64,000 nucleotides of DNA from Chimonanthus salicifolius (Eukaryota; Streptophyta; Magnoliopsida; Laurales; Calycanthaceae): positions 3,906,001 to 3,970,000 of the forward strand of contig CM023540.1 in NCBI GenBank assembly GCA_013350335.1. The letters run 5' to 3'. A program made the translations under genes and the position numbers. The stretch's first letter is position 1. Every line of letters starts with the position of its first letter. The notes beneath the pieces are model-generated. The model was not told the origin of the DNA and ran no database searches. It saw nothing but the letters and a program-made list of their open reading frames with translations. Positions 1-9,887 of this stretch are shown one piece after another.

Positions 1-731
1 CATGTTGTATGGCCGAACCTCACCAAGTGCTATGTACGGTGTTTTGTTTTAAAAGGTCTAAAAATATTCAAATGGATGGAATTATGAGAACCATCCATAG
101 ATGGATAAAGGTTTTAATGGATATAAGGAACTATAGGGTTCGGCCATGGGTATGGCCGAACCCCATAGAGTGGCAATGATGGAGGATTAAGGGCTAGATA
201 ATTAGATGAATGGATTGGTAATTAGTCTTATGTATGAAGGATTAAAGGACCAAATTTGAGATGGTGAGGTTCGGCCGTGTTGTATGGCCGAACCCCACTA
301 AGGTGGATTTGTTATGGACATTGGTTATTAAGCAAAATTAAACATTGGTTAGGTTAGTGGCAATATTGTAAATAAGGAATGAAATGATCAAAGGACTTGA
401 AAGAGGGGTCAAAACCAAAATAGTGAGGTTCGGCCATGTTGTATGGCCAAACCCCACCAAGGTATGTTTGGTAGTTTGGGGCTTTTAAATAAGTTATTTT
501 GATGATTAATGGATAGATCATTGGAATGGTGTGTTTGGGCTTAAGAATCCAATGGAGGGATTAAAACAAAAATAAGTGAGGTTCGGCCATGGTGTATGGC
601 CGAACCCCACAAAGTTGTATTTGGTGGACTTTAGAGTTTTAAATGACTATGTGAAAGGGTTTGATTAAAACCAAAAAGGGACCCAATTTAAGTGGGTGAG
701 GTTCGGCCATGGTGTATGGCCGAACCCCACA
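1..731 (+). repeat. GGCCGAACC hairpin array, about 6 units
   Basis: Units near 1-24 (cut by the window start), 136-167, 263-298, 424-456, 576-610 and 696-730. Each has arms GGTTCGGCCAT and ATGGCCGAACC around a 3-6 nt loop such as GGTG or GTTG. Most are extended by GTGAGG on the left and CCCCAC on the right, giving stems of up to about 15 bp. Spacing is 110-160 bp and the AT-rich spacers are not obviously alike, so this is a dispersed hairpin array rather than a simple tandem repeat. Confidence 0.85.
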
Positions 732-1054
732 AGGTGATTTTTGGGACTTAGACTTAATTGGAAATCAAATGGTTATGTGTTTGACTTATTGTTATATAAA
801 CAAGGTAACGAGACTTCTTGAACGGTGCTCAAATAGTGAACGGGTGACGGTTTAAGAAAAGCGGACAATTTAAGTGAACATTGAGTAGGTTTCCTACCTC
901 TTTGTAACCACACTCTATACTTGGTTTTTATCTTGATTTTTATGAGTTATGTGTTAAACTATTATGTTTCAAAGTGGATTTGAATGTTAAGATTTATTTA
1001 CAAATGGCATGTATTTATTGACATCTCATGCATGGCATGGGGTGATGGTTATGT

Positions 1055-1214
1055 AACCGGAGGGTCCACACTCCGTCGGGGCGTCCGAAAAACATATGTG
1101 GTGGTACCTTGATGATGAGAATCCCATCAAGAGGAAACCGGAGGGTCCACACTCCGTCGGGGAGTCCGAACAACCTTTGTGGAGGTACCTTGATGATGAG
1201 AATCCCATCAAGAG
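1055..1214 (+). repeat. LTR minisatellite, two units of about 80 bp
   Basis: Two consecutive copies, about 1055-1133 and 1135-1214. Each contains CCGGAGGGTCCACACTCCGT, then CGGGG and GTCCGAA, and ends in the inverted repeat CTTGATG...CATCAAG. The same module, with different unit numbers, occupies the same place in the other gypsy LTRs. Confidence 0.8.
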
Positions 1215-1989
1215 GAGGCTATGTATACTTGTGATGGGTGGGACTCATTACATTTGCATACATACATAGCATTGATTTTGTAAGATTTTGATGATCATGT
1301 ATTATTATGTTATATGCATGTTTTATACTAACCTTGTGATAGCCCTAATCGGAAACACCTACTGGACGCGTTATTCTAACGCCCTATTTCTATCCTTAGT
1401 GGATGACACCGGAAAGGGAAAGGTTGAGGATCGCGAAGGAAACCAAGCATAGGAGCTTGGGAATTTGAATGGATTTATTTATGGATATTTTGTTTAAGTT
1501 TACATGGACATGTAATTTTGAGTAGTTAGATGTTGGCATGTAATAACTTATTTAATATTTGCTATGGTTTGGATTGGATTGAATGAATGTTTAGTTTAAG
1601 GTAATTTGGAATTATGACTTGTACTTTGATATCTAAAAATGGAGTAGTCCTAAGTTCTATTATAATCCGCAGTTAGATTAAGTAATATTCCGCAAAGATT
1701 ATACTTTACTATGTGAGAACCATTCTCATGGACTTAGTCCATGCTCACATAGGTTTGGCCAGTTAAGGGTCGGACTTTAGAAGTTCGGACTTAACTCGCG
1801 TCGTGACACTCCGCTCTTATCACTTGTTTATTTATTATATAAAAAAAATAGACATTGATTTAGAGTGAAATTGCGGGGTGTTACATGCTCACATCAAAGG
1901 ATCTAACCATCCGAGTTGATCCGTGTTTGAACATCATCATGGCTGCCTGAAAAATTTATTGTAGATATTTACTGTTTGTTTACTCTTAT

Positions 1990-2709
1990 TTGAAAACAAA
2001 AATAGAGAACAAAGTTGCATCCCATGTTGAAGAAGATTGGACCACTGTCCAAGAAGAGTTTATTGAAAAGTTTTGTAAATCTTTGGATAGTCCAATGGAA
2101 GGCTCCACCTCTCATGATCAAATGGATAATCATGAGAGAGGTGAAAAATTGAAATGTTTTATAGCCTCCATTGATGATGTACAAGAGGGATCCTCAAGTG
2201 AAGAAGAGGATGGGAATGAAGATTTTGATGAGGATGATAACCTCTAAGACTCTTACAATGCTCTATATCTAGGAAGTGAGAAGTTGGCTAAGAAGGTAGA
2301 CATGTTTAAATCTGAAAAATCAAACCTTGCAAACCAACTGGAAGTCTTGAGGAAAGACTATGAGTCTCTCACTTTAGAATTGAAATCTTCAAATGAAGAA
2401 GTTTTGAAGATTAAGGAAAATGAAGTGTATCTTCAAGAGACATTAAAGGACAAATGGATAACATCAAGATGTTGAGTGATGTCAAGAAAAGTCTTGAAGA
2501 TCATGTTACGGAACTGTCTCTAGAATTACAAGATTTGAAAAATCATAAGGAGAAGTTCCAAGATAAGTTTACCCAAGGGGAAGAAAGATTAGAAAAACTC
2601 TTAAGTATGGGGTAAAAATCTAGGGATAGTCCCAAGGATAAGTGTTTTTACTGCAATGAGATTGGACATTAAAAGATGGAATGCAACCTTAAAAAGAGGC
2701 ACATGGAGG
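1990..2709 (+). pseudogene. gag relic, UBN2-type, with coiled coil and CCHC zinc knuckle
   Basis: Translation gives an acidic stretch ending GNEDFDEDDNL (stop at 2245-2247), then in the same frame a lysine/glutamate-rich, coiled-coil-like segment (about 2281-2470) with residues such as LRKDYESLTLELKSSNEE. After a one-base frame change near 2460 the coil continues (KSLEDHVTELSLELQDLKNH). A zinc knuckle of pattern CX2CX4HX4C follows at about 2641-2685 (CFYCNEIGH, an in-frame stop where a basic residue is usual, then KMEC). This order of acidic linker, long coil and CCHC knuckle is typical of gag C-termini of plant copia-like elements with UBN2 domains; the N-terminal UBN2 part is missing. At least two stops and one frameshift make it non-functional. 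I infer the family from architecture only. Confidence 0.6.
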
Positions 2710-3771
2710 ATAAAGCCCAAAAATGAGCCCCTAATCTTAATGTTAAAAGATACCCACCAAGGCCTAATAGTAGGATACATCCAATGAAGGGAAATCCAAA
2801 TCATGACTCCTTATTAAGAAAACTCGACCAAGTCTTGAAGGGGTTGAGAAATCCAATACTTGGACCTCCAAAGTATGTCCAAAGGAATGTGTATGAGAGA
2901 CCTAACTCAACCATTTGGGGTCCTAGGAGATACACCATCATCTAATCATGTGTTGCTATGGTTGTAGAATCAAATTCATGTCTTAAAACCTTAGCACACT
3001 GACCTCTAGTGATGTGAAGAATTCAAATAGCCCAAGTGATATGACGTGAAAGAGAAATTTTCTTTGTGACTACGAACTTAGACTATGCATTTCCTGGCTA
3101 TTGCACTAGTCTTTCTTGGAAAACCATACATGCTATGGAAATACAGTTTCAAATTGCAAAATCTTAGTCTAAATCTACTAAACATGTTTGTTTGTTTGCA
3201 TGTCTAAATGGGGGTGTGTCTCAGTAGCTTGTTCTTGCATATATTTGATCATAGTGCGCTTAACTTGATATATGGATTTCAATTTGATCAATTGCAAGAG
3301 GTTTTTATGATATATGTTGTGTTTATCATGTTAAATATGATGTATGTATATCATGCTGGTGTTGAAAAACAAATATTTTTTTTTTAAATTAAAAATTTGA
3401 ATTTGTGAAAGAAAATCCAGTTTGTACTTTGGAGACCAATCGCCGGATGATAATCGATCGGCTATGTGATCGATCGCCAAGACGACTAATCGTCCATGTC
3501 GGGGAAAACCCAGTCTGCATTTTGGGATTATTTCACTATTCCTTTCTGCAACTCTTCTCCTCATTCCTCTGAAAAACCAGCGATTGGGTCGTGCCATAGA
3601 CCTCCAGAGACAATCGTTCAATCGACGATTTGTGGTTTTGATCTAGAAAAAGGTTTCCCACACCTCCGGCAACCATTCCACTCGTAGATTCCAGCATATT
3701 TTTCGTCCGGGTAAGCCCCATTGTCTGTCCATTTCGTTTATGGTTCAGTATTCGTAAAAGGTAGAAAGGAA
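2710..3771 (+). other. Internal spacer of the copia-like element, no gene seen
   Basis: This is retroelement internal sequence with stops in all frames. At 3435-3495 it holds several short palindromic cores of ATCGATCG type (near 3453 and 3470), resembling the CGACC/GGTCG palindromes in this group's LTRs. A T-rich tract lies at 3376-3385. I see no recognisable protein motif. Confidence 0.5.
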
Positions 3772-5420
3772 ATGGCAAGAACCAAGTACCCAGAGAACTT
3801 TAAGACTCTAGAAGTCGAGATTGAACCCACTGATTCCTCTCCTGTAGCCAAAAAAGCTAAACCCAGGGTGGTGCGAGCAAAGTCGAGACCCAAACCTTCT
3901 AAATTTTCCTTTGATGACACATCTACCCCTTGAAATCAACAGAACCTCGGTGTTCGATTCAAGTAAAAAGCCAAGAAAACGTCCACTCCACAAAACAAAT
4001 CCTCCAAACTAACTCCTAGAAGGCCAAGTGGAGTGACCATAGGGAGCCTACCTCTTCAGTTCGAGTCCGTGTAAAAGAAGTGAGTGGAAAAGGGAAACCT
4101 CAAAAGAAACCCACTCCACCAATAAAATCAATCAGTGATGAGGATACACCTATTAGGAGACCTGCTATTGGTGATAGTCGAAGAGAAGAAGAGGAAGTAC
4201 ATGTGGAAGGAGAAAGTCATGCTAAAGAACATATTAGGGCTGAAACCGTTAGCATGGGAGACCAAGATGAGGATCTTGATGAAAGTGAAGAATGAGATGA
4301 TGTGGATTCAAGGGATCAAGGTGTTAGGTCTGAATATGAATATGTAAGTGAAGAAGAGGAAGATGAAGCTGATTATGATACCTCCCCTCTTACTGCCACT
4401 CAAACCTTATCCCTCCTTCAGGGAACTTAACATGGAAAGAACAACTGATGTAGAGCTGTTTTACAAGCTTGGTGTTCTCAAACACCTCAAAAAGGTTGGA
4501 TGGGAAAACCATCTGAAGTGGGGTAGAAAATTGCACCCCAGGATGGCCAAGAGGATGTACTGCTCAATCAAAGCTCATAAAGAGAAAACAAATTGGTTTT
4601 GGCTCTACTTCCAAAACCAGGCGCTTGTAGAATTTGGCCCTCCATTGGTGGCTCAACTGATTAGAATACCCATGGCTAAGAATCCCTTCGTACTAGTCAT
4701 CCATAGAAAATTTGAGACAAGGATGAAAGACAAGCAGAAATATGTAAACAAGTTCTATGAGAAATGAAATACAGTTGTCTCGAGGAAAATGATTTGGCTC
4801 ATGAAAGTTGATATGCTTCCAGAATATAGGTTGCTACACCTATTTTTTTGTTCCAATCTCTATCCCAAGCATGGAACAAGGGTGATTTGAATCAATCCAT
4901 GTTGGCTCACATGCACCCTGTTGTGACTAGCAATAGCTATGTCTACCCACCATCATGTGCCAGACCATTCTAAAGTACATCAATTCTTCCATGGTCAGTC
5001 ATCCTCCATTTTCCTACCTCATGTATAGTATAACACTGCATTTTGGAGTAAAGCCATTCAGGGAGGATAAACTCCAGTCAACTCGGTCCCTAGATGCCAG
5101 TGCAATCAGTAAGTCTCTGGGCGAGACTCTATATGAGCAGCTTCTTGGTGCTACCTCTGCATCCTCTTCCATTCCTGGCCTATACTCCACCACAGCCCCT
5201 ACAGAAGAAACTGAAGCAGCATATGACACAAATGAAGAACCTCGAGTCGACACTATCAGTAGAAGGTTCATCGAGGATTGCCTTCAAGCTCTTGAAGATA
5301 AGCAGTCTAGAAGGCACAATGCCTTGGAAGCTAGATTGGAAGCCAAGTTATCGCCTTGGAAACCTATGTAAGGGAATCCATCCAGAGCTTCATCTCCACC
5401 ATGTCGTGCAGAAAGGATGA
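3772..5420 (+). pseudogene. Extra ORF relic of the copia-like element (possible 'putative plant transposon protein')
   Basis: The first codon taken is the ATG at 3772 (MARTKYPENFKTLEV). A basic, lysine/proline-rich N-terminus (3772-3930) leads into an acidic low-complexity segment (about 4080-4370, with EEEE and DEDLDESEE runs). A more ordered segment at 4430-4766 includes ELFYKLGVLKHLKKVGW and ENHLKWGRKLHPRMAKRMYC, and a C-terminal part near 4955-5371 includes ITLHFGVKPF and a short coil (EDCLQALEDKQSRRHNALEA). The reading frame changes at least three times and is cut by stops, so it is dead. The general layout resembles the uncharacterised 'putative plant transposon protein' ORFs found in non-autonomous plant LTR elements. 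That is an inference; function is unknown. Confidence 0.4.
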
Positions 5421-6132
5421 CACTGCTCCTCGTCGCCCCTCCTCCTCACCAGCTGGCCCAGCTTAGGATAGTTTTTCCTATGTGTTGTGTGTTTTTTTTT
5501 TTTTGAAAAACTGAATGTTTGGCCTATTAAAGTCTCTTTGCATGGATTGATTTTGTGAATCAATGCAATTATTGTGTTTAAATCCCTCTCTCTTTGTTAT
5601 GTGATGCCATGGTTATTACTTGCAGTTGTCATGTGTATTGAATGGTTTGTTTTCAATATGAATGCATGAGTGCTTTGATGGTGTGAATGGAATGTATCTT
5701 TGTCAACTGTTGACAAAATGGGGGAGAAAATGGTGGAAGCTATTAGTTTATGGGGGAGTAGGATGATGGAGAAACTATTGCAAGCTTGGGAAGCTTGATG
5801 TATGGGGGAGATGCATTGTGCTGCATTGAAAGTGAAAGGAAATCATGAGGAGTATGAGTTATTAATAAGGTGTTTAGTCCATGGATACATGTTTATGTTT
5901 GGACTAATCCCACTAATGATTTTCAAATCCTTGTAGCTTGCGAATGTATTTGCAAGTAAATTTGCAAATGAGACAAGCTGAGCAAGAATACGAAGTGAAG
6001 CCATATTCTTTGTGTCATTTGAATGTAATCGTGAAATTTGTATAATTTTTATTTCAAATGATGTATATTTTGGAAGGGATGATTAATGAGTCTGTATTTG
6101 TTTAGCTTCTAGTTTTTGTCACGAATTGACAA
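5421..6132 (+). other. 3' untranslated internal region with repeated GGGGGAG tracts
   Basis: The region is AT-rich, with T12 at 5492-5503 and purine runs ATGGGGGAGAAAATGG (about 5718), TGGGGGAGTAGG (about 5750) and TGGGGGAGATGC (about 5802). These resemble polypurine tracts but are not followed by an LTR start. The inverted motif TTGTCAACTGTTGACAA lies at 5699-5715. I see no coding potential. Confidence 0.55.
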
Positions 6133-6142
6133 AATGAGAGAT
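6133..6142 (+). other. Polypurine-like tract before the 3' LTR
   Basis: AATGAGAGAT directly precedes TGTTAGTGCC, the LTR start. The equivalent position of the related element at 9876-9887 has the stronger tract GGGGGAGAT (minus strand). Confidence 0.55.
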
Positions 6143-7808
6143 TGTTAGTGCCCCAGGCTTACCGAGTCACCTGTTTGTCAAGTTCGTGACTTAGGCGAAA
6201 ACTTGTTTTGAAGAAAGAAGCTCAAGACTCAAAACTTAAGTGTCGGTTGAAGTATGAAGACTCAACGGATCAACACATATATGGCAATCACGGAAGGTAA
6301 TTGGCCATAGATGATCTTAGGTGGAACCCAAACCTTGGGTGGACCATCCCTAGGTTTATACATCATATTTGGAAAAGTAACCAAGCATAAAAAGTGTTTG
6401 ACACCAAGAGGAACCTATCTTGGCAATTTGTAAACAAACTGTCAAGGATAACACATTATCTAGGCGACCCGTCGCCACTGACAAAGTACGACCGGTCGTG
6501 GTCGTACGACCCCTCGGCTACATGTCCACCGACCCATCGGTCACAACGACCTGTCGGCGAGACTCAGCCTTGACCTGGACTGTCATTCACAGTCAGGCTC
6601 AGGACGATCAAATTGTATGGAAGTGACCATTCGTGTGGTAAAGAATGAGTCGTCGATCCTACGACCAATTGCTAGGACAGGGCAATATCACATCGGGCAC
6701 AAGACCTGTCGCCCTGGGTTCGAGCGAGGTCTGTCTTGACAAAGAACTGTCATGACAGGATAGCCTTACACCAATTCGATCGTAAAACCACTGATTTGTT
6801 ATCCGAAACATGGACAATCAGTCGTGTATACGACCGATCACGTTGTTACTGTTATTGTGCCATTGTAGTGCATTTAATGTGCAACAGTCAGGTTGGTGAG
6901 CATGAATTTAAACACTGACGATCAATTGTGTGGTTCTGAAAATTCAGTTTTTGCCTATGAATACTTCATTTGTTGGTGAGTTTTAAGTGAGACCCTCAAA
7001 GAATAAAAATAACTACATTCTCAAGGTAAAACTCCCAAGGAACAAAGACAAAACATCTTGGCTTATTCTCTCTTGGAAAATCATAAGCAAATCATTGAAG
7101 TATCCAATCCAGTTGAGATTGAGATTAAAATAGAAGGATTAAGCACATCATTCTAGGATAGATATTGGTATATCCAATTTCCTAGTCACCCAAGTACTGT
7201 GATTGCTCTTCACGACTAGTCTAGAAGGTGGAACGTCGGGATTGTGCGAGCACACATTAGGTGGATTTTCAAGAAGTACACTTCATCAGAATCGAGCTCC
7301 AAGGTAAGTACTTCTTGGTTTTAATTTTGTTTTTAAAACATAACAGTGTAAAGTGGATTATGGGGGATTTGCTCTGGAACCATTATAAAAAACTCTAGAG
7401 AGTCATCTTTGACACTATAGTGGGTGGAATTCCCAGACAATTGAATATGTGGAACTCTTATTCTACAGTGGTGGGTGAAATTCCCAGCCGATTGAGTAAG
7501 GTGGAATTCCTACTCTAATTGTGAGGGTGTAAGTCCCCACTTAGTGAATTGGAGATAGATCAAGGTTGAGCGATTCCTAACAGTGGATGTAGGTTGATGA
7601 ACCGAACCACTATACATCGTGTCCATTGTCTCTCTGTGTGATTGATTGGTTGCTATTTTGCACACTTTCAAAATCACACAATGGATTAACTAAGATTTAA
7701 TTTTGCACAGTTTCTCATTAATCCCGAAAATTTTGAAAAGACCATTAACGTTTGGATTGATCTATTCACCCCTTATAGTCAATCCTTTCGAACACACTGG
7801 GACTTTCA
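6143..7808 (+). mobile_element. 3' LTR of the copia-like element
   Basis: It starts TGTTAGTGCC and ends GGGACTTTCA (1666 bp), with TG...CA ends. Shared blocks with the LTRs at 8062-9875 and 27623-51382 (both reverse complement) include the AGTCACTCGG-like start region, TTAAGTAGTAC-type and GAGCGAGTCCTAACAG-type segments, the GTGGGTGGAATTC block near 7418-7500 (two similar copies) and the TCTATTCACC end. At 6460-6560 it is crowded with palindromic cores such as GTACGACC, GGTCGTGGTCGTACGAC and CGACCTGTCGG. Confidence 0.7.
6457..6730 (+). repeat. Clustered CGACC/GGTCG palindromes in the copia-like LTR
   Basis: Short inverted motifs follow one another: CGACCCGTCG, TACGACCGGTCGTGGTCGTA, CGACCCCTCGG, CCGACCCATCGG, CGACCTGTCGG, CGACCAATTG and ACCTGTCGCC. 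Counterparts in the other LTR copies are at about 9020-9550 (ACCGAGGGGTCAGTGA, CGAGGGATCGGTG) and 50755-51065 (CGAGGGGTCGGTG). Confidence 0.6.
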
Positions 7809-8061
7809 CAACACAATACGCAAGTGTTTCTCATTCTCCTTTTTCGTCGATGAAAACATCAAAATACCGTTGATAAAATTACCACAAAGATCACCAAATA
7901 CAGCTGAAAGATTCTATTCATCAAATCAATGAATGTGGCTGGTACGTTTGTCACGCCAAACGACATTACTAGAAACTCATAGTGACCATGCTAGGTACGA
8001 TAAGCCATTTTGGAGATATGCTCATCTCTAACCCTTAACTGGTGTTAACCTGATCTCAAGC
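7809..8061 (-). pseudogene. Fossil Ty3/gypsy reverse transcriptase fragment
   Basis: Reading the minus strand from 8061 gives, in pieces, QLRVRDEHISKMAYRT, then a stop, [28 protein letters not shown], and after a one-base frame change [20 protein letters not shown]. This is the palm region of a Ty3/gypsy reverse transcriptase. The catalytic FIDD box reads FING, so both aspartates are lost, and there is at least one stop and one frameshift. It differs from the reverse transcriptases at 39025-42370 and 47899-48483 (for example SSTKKENEKH against [10 protein letters not shown]), so it belongs to another, older lineage. It lies exactly between two copia-like LTR ends (7808 and 8062), which suggests it was the target of those insertions. 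Confidence 0.8.
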
Positions 8062-9875
8062 TCAAAGTCCTTCCCTTTGTGCTAGGACGCGATTGACTAT
8101 AGAGGGAGAGTGAATAGGTCAATCACAATTTCCACAGTGTTTACAAATTTCTTTATTGTTTTGAGTATAAGTGCAGCGGATATCAATCAAGAGATTTGTT
8201 TAGTCTGATAAATTGTTTATAATTTATTTTAAATGATCACACAAAGTTTATAACCCTTTACATATTGCTTGATTATCGATGCTTGTGCACAAAGTGTAAC
8301 ATAAGATAATCAATATGCAAAGTGATGTGTGTTGAAAAGAGTACTTAAATACTAAATACAAACACACAAAGATCAAACACCATAAGACGAAATTTATAGT
8401 GGTTTGGTTAGCCAACCTACATCTACTGTTAGGACTCGCTCAAACTTGAGTTATCTCCAAATCCACTAAGTGGGGATTTACACCCTCACAATTAGAGTAG
8501 GAATTCCACCTCACCCAATTCGGTTGTGAATTCCACCCACCACTGTGCTAGAGACGTTGCTCTAGAATTTTTCATAGTGGTTCCAAAGCCAATCCTCCTT
8601 AATCCACTTTCGGGACAAAGGTTTTAAATAAAAATGAAAACCAAGAAGCACTTGCCTTTGAATCTATTTGTCGTTGATGAGTGCTTCTCGAAGATCCATC
8701 CATTGTGTGTCGACGCTCATCCTTTTAGCCGTCGTAAAGTAAACACAATCTCAGGGTGACAATGAAACTATTTGTAGCAAATATTTTCAAGTTTATTATC
8801 CTTTCTCCTCTCTCTCACACAAACTCAATCCATATGATTGGTTGTATTAGATTCCCCAAATGTAAGGACGAGAGAGAGAGAGAGAGTGATCATTTTATTA
8901 GCCCTTGTTTAAGCTCAATGAAAATGATAAGGGTCCAACCGTTTTGCCAAAGGATGTCAACTGGTTGTACAAAGATTGGCTTTCATAGACATAGAACCAG
9001 TTTTAGTAACAGTTATGTACCGATAGGTCGGGCGCACCGAGGGGTCAGTGACTAAAAATATTACCGTTCAACAACCCGATCATTGCGCATTAAATGTACT
9101 CCAAACGGTATAATTTTTTCCCGGCCGACATGTAGGTGTCGCCGATGGGTTGAAAGTCATGGCATTGATAGGTTGGTCCATACGAGAGGCTCGGTATGGG
9201 GAAACATCTTGCTGACAGAGTTTCAAGACATAAACTAGTCTTACCTAGACCGACCTGTCACCCTTTACTGAGGGGTCCGTCCTATCACTCTCGATTTGTC
9301 GTGAATTACCGATATGTTTGTTTTATCGAGAGCCCACTTGAGTTCCAAGTCTGGAACACACAAGTCTTTATTGAAGAGTTGTTGACCACGAGGGGTCATT
9401 TCAGCCTTTCACCGAGGGATCGGTGCATACGAGACTCTCGATCAAAGGCACACCCAGAATGACAGTTCTATGATCCAGAACCTTTGTCAATCTAGCCGAC
9501 TAGCCTTTGACCAAGATGGGTCGATCCTTCCTCCACTGAGGGATCGGTGAGAACGACTGGTCAAGCTGACAGTGAAACCAAATACTTATGTCCAAGTTGG
9601 GTTCCAATTCACTTTCAAGCTTACTCTCTAGATTTTTAATGATTTTAGCAGTTAGTTTTACCTAAGCCTAGGAATGGTCCTTTTAAGGTGTGAGTACCAC
9701 CTAAAGTCATCTATGGCTAAATACATGTTTTGTGATTGCCATAACAATGAGCTTTTATCCAATGGAACATGATCTTCAAGCTTGTTCACCTTGAGTCCTT
9801 AAGCTTTTAGCAAGTGCTTCTTCCCGAGTCATGAAATTGACAAACTTAGGGTCTCGGCAAGCTGTGGCACTAACA
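8062..9875 (-). mobile_element. 3' LTR of the split copia-like element
   Basis: On the minus strand it starts TGTTAGTGCC at 9875 and ends GGACTTTGA at 8062. It aligns throughout with 27623-28733 plus 50715-51382; for example ATAAGTGCAGCGGATATCAA at about 8166 against ATAAGTGCAACAAATATCAA at about 27727. The region around 9195-9225 (GGGAAACAT, then CTTGCTGACAGAG) supplies the unoccupied counterpart of the target used by the gypsy element at 28734-50709. An (AG)n tract lies at 8869-8886. CGAGGGGTC-type palindromic cores are scattered from 9020 to 9550. Confidence 0.75.
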
Positions 9876-9887
9876 ATCTCCCCCTTT
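9876..9887 (-). other. Polypurine tract of the copia-like element
   Basis: The minus strand reads AAAGGGGGAGAT immediately before TGTTAGTGCC. It is the plus-strand primer site expected next to a 3' LTR. Confidence 0.75.

Larger units (their letters stand above)
1..1885 (+). mobile_element. Ty3/gypsy LTR, 3' part (5' end outside window)
   Basis: The right end reads GGGGTGTTACA at 1885, the terminus shared by the gypsy LTRs of this window. In order it shows the GGCCGAACC hairpin array (1-731), the GGTAGG/CCTACC-type dyad (about 884-898), CATGCATG (about 1027), two minisatellite units (1055-1214), a block reading CTACTGGACGCGTT and TAACGCCC, an AGCATAGGAGCTTGGG block, and the 3' stem-loop region with CCAGTTAAGGGTCGG and CGGACTTAACTCGCGTCGTGAC near 1757-1805. 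This matches, in reverse complement, the LTRs of the full-length element at 35132-47893. It may be a solo LTR or the end of an element; the other end and the TSD lie off-window. It abuts the leader of a copia-like element, so it probably inserted there. Confidence 0.85.
1886..7808 (+). mobile_element. Copia-like / large non-autonomous LTR retrotransposon, 5' LTR missing
   Basis: The internal region runs 1886-6142 and the 3' LTR 6143-7808. The leader at 1886-1930 contains ATCTAACCATCCGAGTTGAT, which is also found in the leader beside the primer binding site at 27540-27622, placing it just downstream of a lost 5' LTR. Then come a gag remnant with a zinc knuckle (1990-2700), a spacer, an extra ORF relic (3772-5420), a non-coding stretch with several GGGGGAG tracts, a polypurine-like tract and the LTR. 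I see no protease, integrase or reverse transcriptase of copia type, so the element was probably non-autonomous or has lost pol. The 5' LTR is absent: a gypsy LTR ends at 1885. Confidence 0.65.
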
